A DNA stretch of 21,485 nucleotides from Collodictyon triciliatum (lineage: Eukaryota; CRuMs). This document shows positions 10,280 through 21,048 of this stretch, in pieces. How positions within the stretch are numbered: position 1 is the stretch's first letter; the number at the start of each line of letters is the position of its first letter. A program made the position numbers and the translations under genes. The notes under the pieces were generated by a model. It had not been told where the DNA came from, ran no database searches, and worked only from the letters and a program-made list of their open reading frames with translations. The stretch is taken from positions 1-21,485 of the forward strand of contig JBHJMP010000527.1 in assembly GCA_043381765.1 (NCBI GenBank), written 5' to 3'.

Positions 10280-11240
10280 GCGCGCTCGTCTGAGTGATGT
10301 TGGATTGGGAAGGAAGCATTATTGTTATTGCTCCTTGTTTTTCGTTTGTGTTGTTTATAACTTCTTTTTTTTTTGAACAGTTTTGGCTGTGACTCATGAC
10401 TTTTGACTTACGCCAAGAAAGAGTACACAAGAAACAGCCAGCGACGAGAAAAAAGGAGGGGACGGAGGTCGTCAAGAAGGGGCTCTTTGAAGGCAGTGAT
10501 CTTTGTGACTTTTCTGACGCACCTTTTTTTCGCCTGCTGCTTTACGATACCTTATTAATAATTACAGATTTGAATCTACATCCATTCCTGTGTGTACATT
10601 TGCGGAATATATTTGTAATTTAATAAGTTGCAGCTTAAAATGAAGAAAATTATTGCAAAAGGCAATTTTTTTTAGGAATCAAATGATACCTATTCGCATT
10701 ATATTATCTTCATGTGTCTCTTTTCGGCGACAAGATAACGCACACACAACTCAGGTCAGCTCGAAGCGATGAGTCTATGCTACACATCCTCAATCTGTCT
10801 CTGCAACACTCGCCGCCAGTTTGTCTCAGAGAATAAGTAGGATATGAACCGTGTCTGAACAACGCAAAATCTCACTTGCCGCGTTGTCGGCAATGTTTCT
10901 CTCGTTCGACTCACTCTTTCCTCAAAACCTTTCCACACCACATAAAGCACTCGGACAGATAAGCGTTGCCTGGGTTTCGGCGTTGGGAGCCTTCTTGCAG
11001 ATCACAGTCTTTGTCTATGAGCATAGAAACCGGCCTTGACCCGACTTACTGTATCACTGTGGTCTCAGCCTCACATGAAGCAGGGAACAAGAAGTTTCGG
11101 ACTCCTGCTGAGTCGTTTGTGTTCCGTTCCTTTCATCTTCATCAAGAACTCTACCTCCCTATGGACTGCTCCATCCTTTCTTTTTGACCTTTTTGGATTT
11201 TGTGTGAACCATCTGTCTATTATATATATATATATATTAG
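10280..11240. other. Divergent intergenic region between the BtpA-family gene and the STAND-TPR gene
   Basis: The region should hold both promoters. From about 10850 to 11190 it is less A/T-rich and several frames stay open. One plus-strand frame (about 10966-11187) contains ETGLDPTYCITVVSASHEAG, which looks like the last strands of a fibronectin-III-type domain. It could be an upstream exon of the STAND gene, but no clear donor links it, so it is not included in the model. A (TA)n tract at 11220-11238 precedes a possible acceptor AG at 11239-11240. Confidence 0.35.
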
Positions 11241-11262
11241 CGCAAATCAAGCTGCTGTTTAT

Positions 11263-12334
11263 ATGGAGATGGATGCTTGGTTCAACATGCAGGTACGAGG
11301 CTTTGCCAAAGTGTTTAGATTACAACAAAACCCGCTGACATATGCCTCACAGTCGTTTTTATTTATTTATTTATTTTGTATTTTCAAAGGCGGAATCGAA
11401 TTTGACCAGTTCGTCTAACACTACTGGCCCCCAATTCATTTTGTACATAATTCTGGATAAAGATACTCGAGGAACGAACCTGAATAAATTGACGTGGGCT
11501 TCATTGCTTGAAGGGAATCAAGTTAATCGAGTTTTTTTAACCATCTCATATTCTCTCCCTAGAAAAGAGTGCCTGCATTTATCTTAGCATATAAATATAT
11601 ATATATATATCATCATTATGTATTAATAAATGAAGAAACCAAAATTCATCTTTAGCAACTCGTTTACAAATGCTACCTAATTCACCGGCGGGAAATACAA
11701 GTATAATTAATATCATTTACATGACAATGCCTCGTTAACAATCTCGTTTCCTCTAATGAGCATCGATCATGAATCCATCATAGACGGCAGACTTCGTGAA
11801 CCGAACAGAAACTTTTCTCCGGATTCATATGGCGCTCAGCTATTCAAATGATGACCAGATACCATTGGTTATTCACAATCTAAATGAATGTATCTCAAAT
11901 AAAAAGGTGAAGGGAACCCAACTTATTTGCAGTTCATATTACTCTAATAGATGAAACTCCTCTTCGTTTAGTTTTTGCCCCTCCATCTGTTTTTATTTAT
12001 TTATAATTTTTGTGAGAAATCTAACCATTTCTTCGTTTAACTCTATTTATGATTACAATAAAATAAAATAAAATAAAATAAAATAAAATAAAATAAAATA
12101 AAATAAAATAAAATAAAATAAAATAAAATAAAATAAAATACAATACAATACAATACAATACAATACAATACAATACAATACAATACAATACAATACAATA
12201 CAATACAATACAATACAATACAATACAATACAATAAAATAAAATTTCAGATTGAACGAGTTCTCTTAACCTCTGAACAGTTGGAGTTTTGTTCATCCCTT
12301 ATATCCGAGGTTTGGGTTCTATTCGATTTCCTTT

Positions 12335-12422
<88 letters not shown>

Positions 12423-15400
12423 TCATTCTTTCTTTCAAAAATGCATGTTTTATCTCCCCATGTCCTTGCAAAGCCCATATTATGTAACCTATCGAATATT
12501 TGGGATACTCTGCAGATTTCTAATAACCTGGATAAGGGTGAAAGTTTTCCCGTTGTCATAAAATCAGAAACAGGCGAGATTCTCCATCTACCATGCTTCT
12601 CTTTCGAAAGATAAAACACACTAGAGAATATGTCATGACATATCGAAGAAATCCACTAAATTCTTTTCTTGGTGTTCAAACCTTTTTTTTCATTTATATT
12701 TTCATTTTCATTTTCATTTGTTTTGTTAGGCGCCGGGAAATCTACTATCCTTGAGACAATTATGTCCTATTTATTCTCGACCAACGATTGTCATCATATC
12801 ATATACTTTCCTGCAAGAGAAACACACCCATATATTCAATTGCCAAGGTTGATAGCTCTTGATCTAAGTCTTTATATTTCACTATTACTCTTTTACCAGC
12901 TGTACTTACATGTATTGTTCAAGGTTATGCGAAAAAATTCTCGACGAAGCCCGTGTTCATGAGCAAATCGACGAGCATGGAAAAAGAATGCACAGTATGA
13001 TATTCCGGTTCTTTTCTATTCGAATATATCAGATTATATGGATGATTCAATTATATATATTCTCGACTAGGAAGGTATATTTATCAGAATGGGTTGGATG
13101 AAGTCCTTTTTTGGCTCAAGGAAACTTTGCCGTAGGAACAGAATAATAATAATGCTTGTGAGAAATAAGAAAAAGCAATTTTTCCGGTTTCTTATCGCCT
13201 TTGCAAGCTTTTTTAAAAATTAATCGTATCATCCTATCACGACAAACAGACGCAAAAGGATTCTCATCATAGTTGATGATTTTGAAACGATAAGAATAAA
13301 TGGAAGCTCACCAGCGTTTGACTCAAGTTGGATTCCACACTCCATTTCCACTAACATATCTCTAGTCTTAACAACATCAATGGCACAGATACCATCGGTA
13401 GGTCATTATATATTTTTAATTTTTTTTTTTTTTGTATGTTAGTACCACGGGGGATACTGCATGGTTTGTTTGAAAAAAAGAAAAAGAAAAGAAGAGCTGA
13501 TATATCAATCCATTCACCTCCACTATCATCGTCTAGTCTCTTGATTCGAGATGTCTCACACTCGTGTTGAAAAGACCGTCCGTTTCATCCCAGATGGATA
13601 TTATACAAAGATCAAAAATTTCGGTTTCGTCTCTTGCTCCAGCCTTTCTCCAATCGGTGTTAGAATGCGATGAAGATAGCGGTTTGCATATTAAAAACCG
13701 TTTGACTATTTTATGTATTACGCGAATATATTCAAATTATTCTCGAATCACACAAAAACTAGCATCTCAATTATTTATGTTGAATTTTTTTTTAATATTT
13801 GTCTCAGGCAATTTGCATTTCGTCGCCTCTTTGCCCTCTGTTCGTAGTCACTTTTCCCAAATTGAAAACTTGACTGGAGTCGATTCACTAAAAAACATGC
13901 ATATACTAGTAGTGGCTTGTCTGGAAACAAAATTTGGTAAATATAGCTTATGATTATCCAACGGGTATTTATCTGTGCTTTTTATCGTAAATTTCATCGT
14001 ACCAAAAACCTTTCATGTTTCGTTGCAGGGTTAGCCTTTACACACCGATGCTTGATGTTTCTGGCAATCTTACAAGTGAAGTTACTTGAATCACATATCC
14101 ACCAATTTATGTCTGCAGAACAAGAACACCTTCAAATCCAATTATGGTCTGATGAACCTTTCAGAAATTCATTATAATTTATATTTTTTCATTTATACTG
14201 AGATAGCATATTAGCTTATGACAAGTTAACTGTTTGTAATTTTTTTCTTTGGAATCACTTTATGTTTCATGTAGGATAAGCTTTGTTGATGAGCTATCAT
14301 GCTTGATAAAAAAGGACGACCAAAAGTATCAGCCGCAATAATCCGATCAATTGCTTATATTGAATCATACCCTTATTGTTCAAAATTATCCTGTTTCATG
14401 CATCTATTATTTCTATTTTACTTCACATATGATTTAACTTTCTTCATTTCTGTCAGTAAAATAACGCTTCGGTCAGGCACATTACGAAATGCTATTTTCC
14501 GTCGTTATTCAAACGCAAAACCTGAACAGGAGGATGAGATTTACCAGTCAATTATTTCATTCATGTCCTCTCTGAGTATCGAAAACGATAAAGAAATAGA
14601 GTATGCTCTTGAAACGTGTCGTCTAATGCGTATGAAAAAGGATTGGATGGGCCTTAAAATGTTTCTTGAGAAACCCTATGTAATTCATTTGATATTTTTG
14701 TGTAGCAATATAAAATTCTGGTATAATCCTTTTTTTTCTCTCATCCATTCATTTTTTTTTTAAAAAAATATAATAGTAATATCTATATTCTTGATTCAGG
14801 TTGCGAGATTATTTTGTATATTTAACATGGAAAATGAATACTGCTACCATGCCTCTTTACTGAAAAGTGTTTCAGATGCTTCTCTTGATTGGCCCGAGAG
14901 AATACTGATGGTTTTTTTCCAATTTTTTTCCACAAAAAAAGGAATTCAAAAGCATTGTAAATTTGTGTTTTAAAACTGATGTTTATCTTCAAATCATTTA
15001 GGAAAATTCTTCGTATCGTGTATATATCGCCAGACTTTGCATTCGTTGTAATTCCAAACAATTATCGCCTAGTGTATACAAAGAATTGATCAAGTCAACG
15101 CAAGGTCTTATAATATGTTCCACACGTATTTTTTTTTTTTTTTAATAAATGAAACCCTTTCTCAAAGATTCTGAAGTAGCAGCGTTGAAGATGATCAAAA
15201 TTCTACTTTCTTTTATTTTAGCTCCAGATAAAGATTGGCATGAAATCTATGATATTGGAGAAACACTGGCCTCAGCTTACCAGTATTTATCACTTGTATT
15301 TAACAATCAATACTAAATATACTTGAAGTTTAAGCAATTCATTGTCATAGATATGGAAAGTCATGTGCATTAATGAATAAATCATCGGCTCTTGTTGACG

Positions 15401-16540
15401 GATTGCAGGATGGGAAAATGAACAATATATCATTTGTGATTAAAATCAAAATATGTAAAATATTGCTGGAGAAGGGAAGGTTTGTTTGTTTGTTTATTCA
15501 TCTGTTATTATAAGATTTAACGCCCATAAGATAGCAAATGCGTGCTGAAGCTTTTTCATTTTTCTTCTCATTGCTTTTATGATACAGTTTTCAGGAAGCC
15601 TGTGACTGTTCTCTTGAAATCTTGTATTATTCTTTGAAGAGTTTCGGTAAAAGACATCCCAATTCGGTAGAGGCATATTTCACAAGCTGCTGTGCATTTA
15701 CAAGTTTGGGACAGTAGGCTTTATTTTCAGAAGATTAAATCAGTGCATAGTTAAAATTCGAATGTGAACGTAACAGAGAGAAACTCAAAGATATGACTCT
15801 GCGACGGCTATGGCACAGACCGGATTTGAGTTATCTCAGCAAGTATTTGGATTTTACTCCAAGATAACAGCAAAATTCCTCATCCAGAAGTCGGAAATCC
15901 TGATTCAGTCAAAATAGTAATATCAAATATAGCGAATTTGTAATGGACTTATGCTGTTGTATATGTATCATATTTCTTTTTGATGTGATAAACAACTGCT
16001 CATATTATGATAAATACACATGGTGCAGCATCGATGAGGCCATGGATTCCATTCGCCGGGCCGAATCGATTGTTTTAGAATTGCACCCCACTTATTCCAT
16101 TGATGTGGCTCTTGTTCGAAGGAAAGTAGCTAATGTGCTCAGGCTTCAAAGGAGGTCAGACACGATCACTATTACTATTACTATTGTTATTGTTATTGTT
16201 ATTGTTATTGTTATTGTTATTGTTATTGTTATTGTTATTGTTATTTTTATTTTATTTTATTTTTATTTTTATTTTTATTTTTATTACTATTGTAATTGTT
16301 ATTGTTATTTTTATTTTGCATACGTAACTACTTGTGCTTGCATCTGAATGAAGTCGTTCACATTTATTGATTCAGGCTCTTGTAACTAGATTTGAAGAGG
16401 CCAATGCAGTCTACACTTCCATATCACAAATATTAACATCCTCAGATGAGTGTAGAGTAGAGTATGCAGCTCGTCTATTCGTTGACTTAGGAATTCTATC
16501 GGAATCAAAAGAGATGTACATTTCTCTCTCTCTCTCTCTC

Positions 16541-16619
<79 letters not shown>

Positions 16620-19600
16620 NNNNNNNNNNNNNNNNNNNNNNNNNNNNNNNNNNNNNNNNNNNNNNNNNNNNNNNNNNNNNNNNNNNNNNNNNNNNNNNNN
16701 NNNNNNNNNNNNNNNNNNNTTTTTTACTAAGGAATTTTTTGGGAATAAAAGAGTTTTTTCTCTCTTTTTCCCTCTTTCCCTTTTTTTTTTTTTTTTTTTG
16801 AATTTCATCTAATCTTTCGTCTGAAACTTCCATCATGTTCTTCACTGAATAATAGCGATTGCATTTTACGTAGTCATTCAATTCGATTTTTTGAAGCTAT
16901 ATCCAAAATTCTGCATTTCTTTGAATCACTTGAACTATTCCATAACAATATATTAGGAATGAAGTAGCAGAAGGATACTACATAAAGTCATCTGGTTTAT
17001 ATGATTCATTACCTTACAAAAATATTATTGGGATATCTCGAGTCACATTCTGTTTGATGGACTTGCTTTGGAAATCTGACAGGTATGCACCCATTGTATT
17101 TGATTATTGTGTTTCCCAACAAAGCATAAAATAAGCATCAACAAAATAGTTCGGATGAGAACTCCCAACCAAAACTGCATATGATTTCAGCCACTCAATT
17201 TTATATGCTTTTTTTTTTTGAAAATTAATAACAGAAAAGATGAGTCTATGCCTTTGTTGATAAAACTAAGCGCCCTCCCGTTTCGGTGCGTTAATGAATT
17301 AATCCTGGTAAGAGGCCGTTTGAGTGAACTTGGCCACCAGATGGATGAAGTGGAGAGGTTTTGACAAAGCTCGTTATAATACTGCCCTTTTCTTTTTTTT
17401 CTTTTTCTCTGTGCCAAAAATTAAGCTGATGGGCGATAACTTTTTTTTTAATTTTATTTCACTCCATGCTCGTCATACAGAAATGACGATGCAATCAGAT
17501 GCTTCTTCGCTGCTTACAAAGTAGTTGATGTATATCCTGGAGCAGAAAGTGCAACTTCAGTCGATATACTGGTTGACATAGCAAGTATCTACAGTAAGAT
17601 GAAGTGGTATGCACGATTTTTCATTTCTTGACTTCTTTTTCACGCACTGCAATTATTATTTTTATTTTTATTTTATTATTATTATTATTTTTATTATTTT
17701 ATTTTATTGTTGATAAAATAGACCTAGACATAATTATATCATAAAGAGAGACATTGTTGGTGCAACGAATCATGACTAGTATTCTTTGTCTTCTATCACC
17801 AAAATATTTCATCAAGTTACGCGGAGGCATACACCTATCTACAAAATGCAAAAAGAATTCAAGCCAAGGTATATGGAGAACATCATTTGAATGTTGCCAC
17901 AACTTATCGTTCTTTGGCCGCACTTGATGAAGAAATAGGAAGGTTTGATGTTATTCTGCGTAGCCAGACTGTTTTCCATCATCACAATTTCATGAAAGAT
18001 TGCACTCGTTTGTTATATAGCTCAATTATCATGACGAAAACAATCGTTTCTTTTTTCTTTCGAAAAATTCAGTTTTGTCCTTAATTCATATGTTGTGCAT
18101 GTTTTTTTTTTAAAATATACCTTGCAGGACTGATTCTGCAATTTGCAATTTGAGTCTCAGCTTACAAATAGAGCTTCGGGAAACAGAGCAGAATGTCCTG
18201 GAGATTGCTATTCTTTATTTAAAGCTGGGAGAATTGAACGAATCTCTACATAGGTATGCAACCCAAACCAAAACATACCATTTTCTCATTTCCTTCATCC
18301 AGTGAAGATTTGAATCAATGAGTGAGTTCAAACAGAACTCGATGAGGAGTTTTACAATTTTTCTGTAATCATTCTTCTTTTGAAATGAAAGAGAGCGACC
18401 TAAACATAAACTTTATTAGGACAGAAATATCATTGGACTACTATCAGCAAGCGTTTCGCTACTATCAGAAAATCCCTCAAGAGCATCACCAGACAATCGA
18501 GCGAATTAAGAAGAAAATCGAGGGACTGTGCTCGTTCCTTAGAGAGTGAGTCATTTTTCATAACCATATATACTCTATCAGCCCTCTTGAGTTCTTTTCT
18601 GGATTAACAGTCGCCCAAAACCTCAATTAGATTTTGTACTCACCATATTTTGCTTTATTGTTACAAGAAACTTGCTGAATGTATGCAGAACGATGCCATC
18701 AAAAACAGCATCTGCAGCACCCATCCTCAGCACAGCCTATAATATAAAGGAAATTCAGGACTATGCAGAGCAGCTGGAAACGGGAAAACGGTGAATTAAT
18801 GAGAAATATATCTTTACCTCTTTAATGATGATATTCACAAGACATGAAGGCACTGTCGTCTTCTATCCATTTCTGTCTGGAGTCTATAAGAACACATTTG
18901 TTTGTAGTGATCGGATAGGCTTCCAANNNNNNNNNNNNNNNNNNNNNNNNNNNNNNNNNNNNNNNNNNNNNNNNNNNNNNNNNNNNNNNNNNNNNNNNNN
19001 NNNNNNNNNNNNNNNNNNNNNNNNNNNNNNNNNNNNNNNNNNNNNNNNNNNNNNNNNNNNNNNNNNNNNNNNNNNNNNNNNNNNNNNNNNNNNNNNNNNN
19101 NNNNNNNNNNNNNNNNNNNNNNNNNNNNNNNNNNNNNNNNNNNNNNNNNNNNNNNNNNNNNNNNNNNNNNNNNNNNNNNNNNNNNNNNNNNNNNNNNNNN
19201 NNNNNNNNNNNNNNNNNNNNNNNNNNNNNNNNNNNNNNNNNNNNNNNNNNNNNNNNNNNNNNNNNNNNNNNNNNNNNNNNNNNNNNNNNNNNNNNNNNNN
19301 NNNNNNNNNNNNNNNNNNNNNNNNNNNNNNNNNNNNNNNNNNNNNNNNNNNNNNNNNNNNNNNNNNNNNNNNNNNNNNNNNNNNNNNNNNNNNNNNNNNN
19401 NNNNNNNNNNNNNNNNNNNNNNNNNNNNNNNNNNNNNNNNNNNNNNNNNNNNNNNNNNNNNGCATGGTCTACAGAAAGATGAAAAGGTATTCATGCACGC
19501 AAGGAACAAGAACAGGCATCCAGCAGCTAACATATGGATTTTTTTTTTTACTTATAAAATCCTTCTTTACTTATCCCTTCAAGAATTCAAAATCGCTTGT

Positions 19601-20096
19601 TCGACTACCTTCGAAGCGCATATATGTCAAATACCAAATACTATTTCTTTAAAAAAAAAATATGGACACACATTGATATCGAAAGTAGTCTCCTTTAATT
19701 CCTTGCTCCCTGTAGCAAATCCCACGTCCCTTCTCATAAATGAGGACGCAACACACTTATATCTATTAAACCGCTTGTCTCTGCGTGTTGCATGTTTTCC
19801 TTCCTTCCTTTTTTCTTCTTCTATTGACGCAACATATTTATCCTAGATTTGAAGACGCGCTCAAGATGCTGGGCCTGTCACTGCAAATCATGAAGGGAAA
19901 CCGACAGGCTAGTCGCGAGGATACGGAAAAGCTGCGGCACAACATTGAGCAGGTCCGTTTGGAGGCCAGTCAAACACAGCCACAGCCTCCGGGACTGAGT
20001 CCGCTCGGGTCTCCGCACACGCAACAAACCCTCCGCAACAACGATGCAGAGGCGGACGGCAAAGTCAATAGTCGCACCTGCTGCTGCATCTCTTGA
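11263..20096 (+). CDS. STAND NTPase with long TPR array and C-terminal CaaX box (nephrocystin-3-like architecture)
   Basis: Exons: 11263-11292, 11390-11521, 12250-12309, 12516-12573, 12730-12847, 12900-12994, 13071-13131, 13250-13397, 13537-13681 (or 13699), 13808-13936, 14029-14146, 14275-14325, 14457-14679, 14800-14910, 15002-15104, 15168-15282, then TPR exons 15351-15479, 15588-15713, 15779-15907, 16029-16154, 16390-16515, 16957-17082, 17235-17357, 17481-17606, 17817-17942, 18128-18253, 18420-18545, then 18689-18790, a gap, a fragment ending 19486, and 19847-20096. The 3188 coding bases before the gap close in phase. Walker A is SETGAGKST (residues 91-99), with Ser in place of the first Gly; Walker B is RILIIVDDFE (188-197); a sensor-like strand LVLTTS lies at 223-228 after WIPHSIS. 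A helical region follows (LRSGTLRNAIFRRYS, then KKDWMGLKMFLE), as in NPHP3-type STAND proteins. At least eleven 41-43-residue TPRs follow (for example EEANAVYTSISQIL). The end is TCCCIS, a CaaX box. The product is probably a prenylated, NTP-regulated scaffold. An upstream exon may be missing; the acceptor at 11240 would extend exon 1. Confidence 0.8.
12056..12245 (+). repeat. Compound pentanucleotide microsatellite: (AAATA)16 then (CAATA)19
   Basis: Within the intron at 11522-12249, one CAATA (12056-12060) is followed by 16 AAATA units (12061-12140), 19 perfect CAATA units (12141-12235), then AAATA again. The array ends a few bases before the acceptor at 12248-12249. Long open frames on the minus strand here come from the repeat and are not genes. 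Confidence 0.97.
12331..12440 (+). repeat. (CTTT)n microsatellite in an intron
   Basis: About 26 near-perfect CTTT units lie in the intron at 12310-12515, with one CATT interruption near 12424. The frames rich in Phe, Leu and Ser, or in Lys, Glu and Arg, that cross it are repeat artefacts. Confidence 0.97.
12574..12729 (+). other. Probable GC-AG intron inside the Walker A glycine codon
   Basis: Exon 4 reads SFPVVIKSET plus one G, then GCGAGA; exon 5 starts GC GCC GGG AAA TCT ACT. Joining them gives FPVVIKSETGAGKST, a hydrophobic strand leading into a P-loop. No canonical GT donor in this exon gives a strand before GAGKST: the phase-compatible GT at 12537 would delete FPVVIKSE. The downstream acceptor (TTTGTTAG) is normal. 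Confidence 0.6.
16167..16245 (+). repeat. (TTATTG)n microsatellite in an intron
   Basis: Hexanucleotide TTATTG units, preceded by ATTACT units, and followed by (TTTTTA)-like units to about 16315. All lie inside the intron 16155-16389 of the STAND gene. Confidence 0.95.
16523..16619 (+). repeat. (CT)n and long T homopolymer leading into an assembly gap
   Basis: A short CT dinucleotide run (about 16523-16542) is followed by more than 70 T residues that run directly into the N block. It lies in the intron 16516-16956. The homopolymer is the likely cause of the gap. Confidence 0.9.
16620..16719. other. Assembly gap of exactly 100 N
   Basis: Exactly 100 N is a conventional placeholder for unknown gap size. 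Both sides are T-rich intron sequence, and exon phases agree across it (phase 2 on both sides), so a missing exon is possible only if it is a multiple of three in length. Confidence 0.97.
17650..17708 (+). repeat. Imperfect (TTA)/(TTTTA) tract in an intron
   Basis: An A/T-only tract of mixed TTA and TTTTA units sits in the intron 17607-17816 between two TPR exons. Confidence 0.8.
18927..19461. other. Assembly gap of 535 N, probably hiding TPR coding sequence
   Basis: Upstream of the gap the last exon ends in phase 2 at 18790. Immediately after it a short coding stretch (MVYRKMKR, ending 19486 at a GTATTC donor) reads like the end of a TPR unit and is followed by the final exon at 19847. The start of that exon, and any further exons, lie in the N block. 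Confidence 0.9.
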
Positions 20097-20136
20097 GGAC
20101 GAGGCCAGCCCGTTTCGAGTTTAGGGGAAATAAGGG

Positions 20137-20142
20137 AATAAA
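20137..20142 (+). terminator. AATAAA poly(A) signal of the STAND-TPR gene
   Basis: AATAAA lies 41 bp after the TGA at 20094-20096. Purine-rich A/T DNA follows to about 20250, with the convergent gene ending at 20310. Confidence 0.55.
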
Positions 20143-20309
20143 GCATAAAGAGAAAATAAAAGAAAAGAAAATAATAAAATAAAATATGATAAAATAAAAT
20201 AAAATAGAAGAAAAAGAGAAGAAATGTAAAGAAAATAAAAAGAGGAGATTTATGAAAGGTGAACTAAGAAGGAATGTCTCTGGTGCATCTTTATGAAACA
20301 TAGGTTGGT

Positions 20310-20794
20310 CTACTTGGACTCCTCCGATGCCGTGTCCTTATTCACATCCTTGAAGAGTTGCTGCATGATCATCCGATTCTGCTCCTGGATGGCCTTGAGA
20401 TCGGCGGGCTTCTCTGCCATGGCCTTGTCCTATTCACAACGAATCCCACTGAGTGTGATGCAACAAGCACTATGCAAGGCCCCAAGCGCCTTTTCTGTTC
20501 TCCAAGAAAAAAGCAGCGGTAAAAAAAAAAAAAAAAAAAAGCATGGATCCAAGAGTCGAAGACACGGCCAAAGAACACAAAGCAGCTCACGTGGATCGTC
20601 TTTGTGACGCTCTCCTGCGAGTACGACTCAGAGACTTTCCACAGAATGTATCCTCCCACGACCCACGGCATACTGAAGCGCATTGCGTTCCGCAGATATC
20701 TCCGGTAGTTTCCACCGGCCGAAAAGCCCGATCCTGCGGCCGAAGGCGCGTGCGGATCGCCGTTTGTGCTCGGCGGTGTGTTTGGTTCGGCCAT
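20310..20794 (-). CDS. Small single-pass membrane protein (107 residues, two exons)
   Basis: Exons 20794-20591 and 20429-20310 on the minus strand join in phase 0 across an intron with a GTGAGC donor and an AATAG acceptor, giving 107 residues. Residues 1-27 are Pro-, Ser- and Gly-rich. A basic stretch (NYRRYLRNAMRF) is followed by one hydrophobic segment (SMPWVVGGYILW, about residues 41-52), which is short for a membrane span and may sit at or in a membrane. The C-terminal part is a charged, probably helical segment (AEKPADLKAIQEQNRMIMQQ) ending in Lys. Size, basic flank and single hydrophobic segment would suit a mitochondrial inner-membrane accessory subunit, but I do not recognise the family. 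A longer frame upstream of this ATG is low-complexity and was not used. The intron's pyrimidine tract appears as the plus-strand A run at 20521-20540. Confidence 0.65.
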
Positions 20795-21048
20795 CCTTGC
20801 GTTTTCTGGCGTGTTTGTCTTGTCGGCTGCGGCCAACGGGCTCCGGTTGTGTGGCTGAGTCGGCGGGGTCTCTGCGTGCGAGTGTTTGTGTTTATGTTTC
20901 GCCAAGGCGAGCGTGGGTTGTGTGGGCTTTCTTCTTTGCTCTGCAGCAAGTCCGTTGCTTTCGCACACAAGAAATAAGAATAATCTTAAAAAAAGAAAAA
21001 AGAAAAAGATAAAAAAAAATAAAAGGAAACACGCTAGAGGCAGGGTCA
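20795..21048. promoter_or_regulatory. Shared upstream region of two divergent genes
   Basis: The 254 bp between the start codons of the minus-strand membrane-protein gene (20794) and the plus-strand gene (21049) must contain both 5' UTRs and promoters. It is G/C-richer near the left gene and becomes a poly-purine A-rich tract at 20987-21028. No defined element was identified. Confidence 0.4.

Noticed and set aside
12021-12295. Overlapping minus-strand open frames of repeating Tyr-Cys-Ile-Val-Leu and Phe-Ile-Leu-Phe-Tyr
   Set aside because: They are translations of the pentanucleotide microsatellite and change register with the repeat; they carry no other protein signal.
6298-12440. A CRISPR array or other structured repeat-spacer locus
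   Set aside because: All repeats are simple tandem microsatellites without spacers, in a eukaryotic genome.
12280-12619. Open frames on both strands rich in Phe-Leu-Ser or Lys-Glu-Arg
   Set aside because: These come from the (CTTT)n array. Only the short exons at 12250-12309 and 12516-12573 fit the phase chain of the STAND gene.
12592-12620. A programmed +1 frameshift at AGA-TAA, joining CFSFER to a downstream frame
   Set aside because: The downstream frame is explained as intron once the GC-AG splice is accepted, and no other frameshift signal occurs in the window.
12592-12671. An alternative exon starting MLLFRKIKH and joining the P-loop exon with a canonical GT donor at 12672
   Set aside because: It is phase-compatible but puts SFLGAGKST at the P-loop with no preceding hydrophobic strand. 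The GC-AG join gives a much better NTPase motif.
16367-16881. Open frames running through the T homopolymer and the N block
   Set aside because: They are artefacts of the homopolymer and of N treated as coding; this region is an intron.
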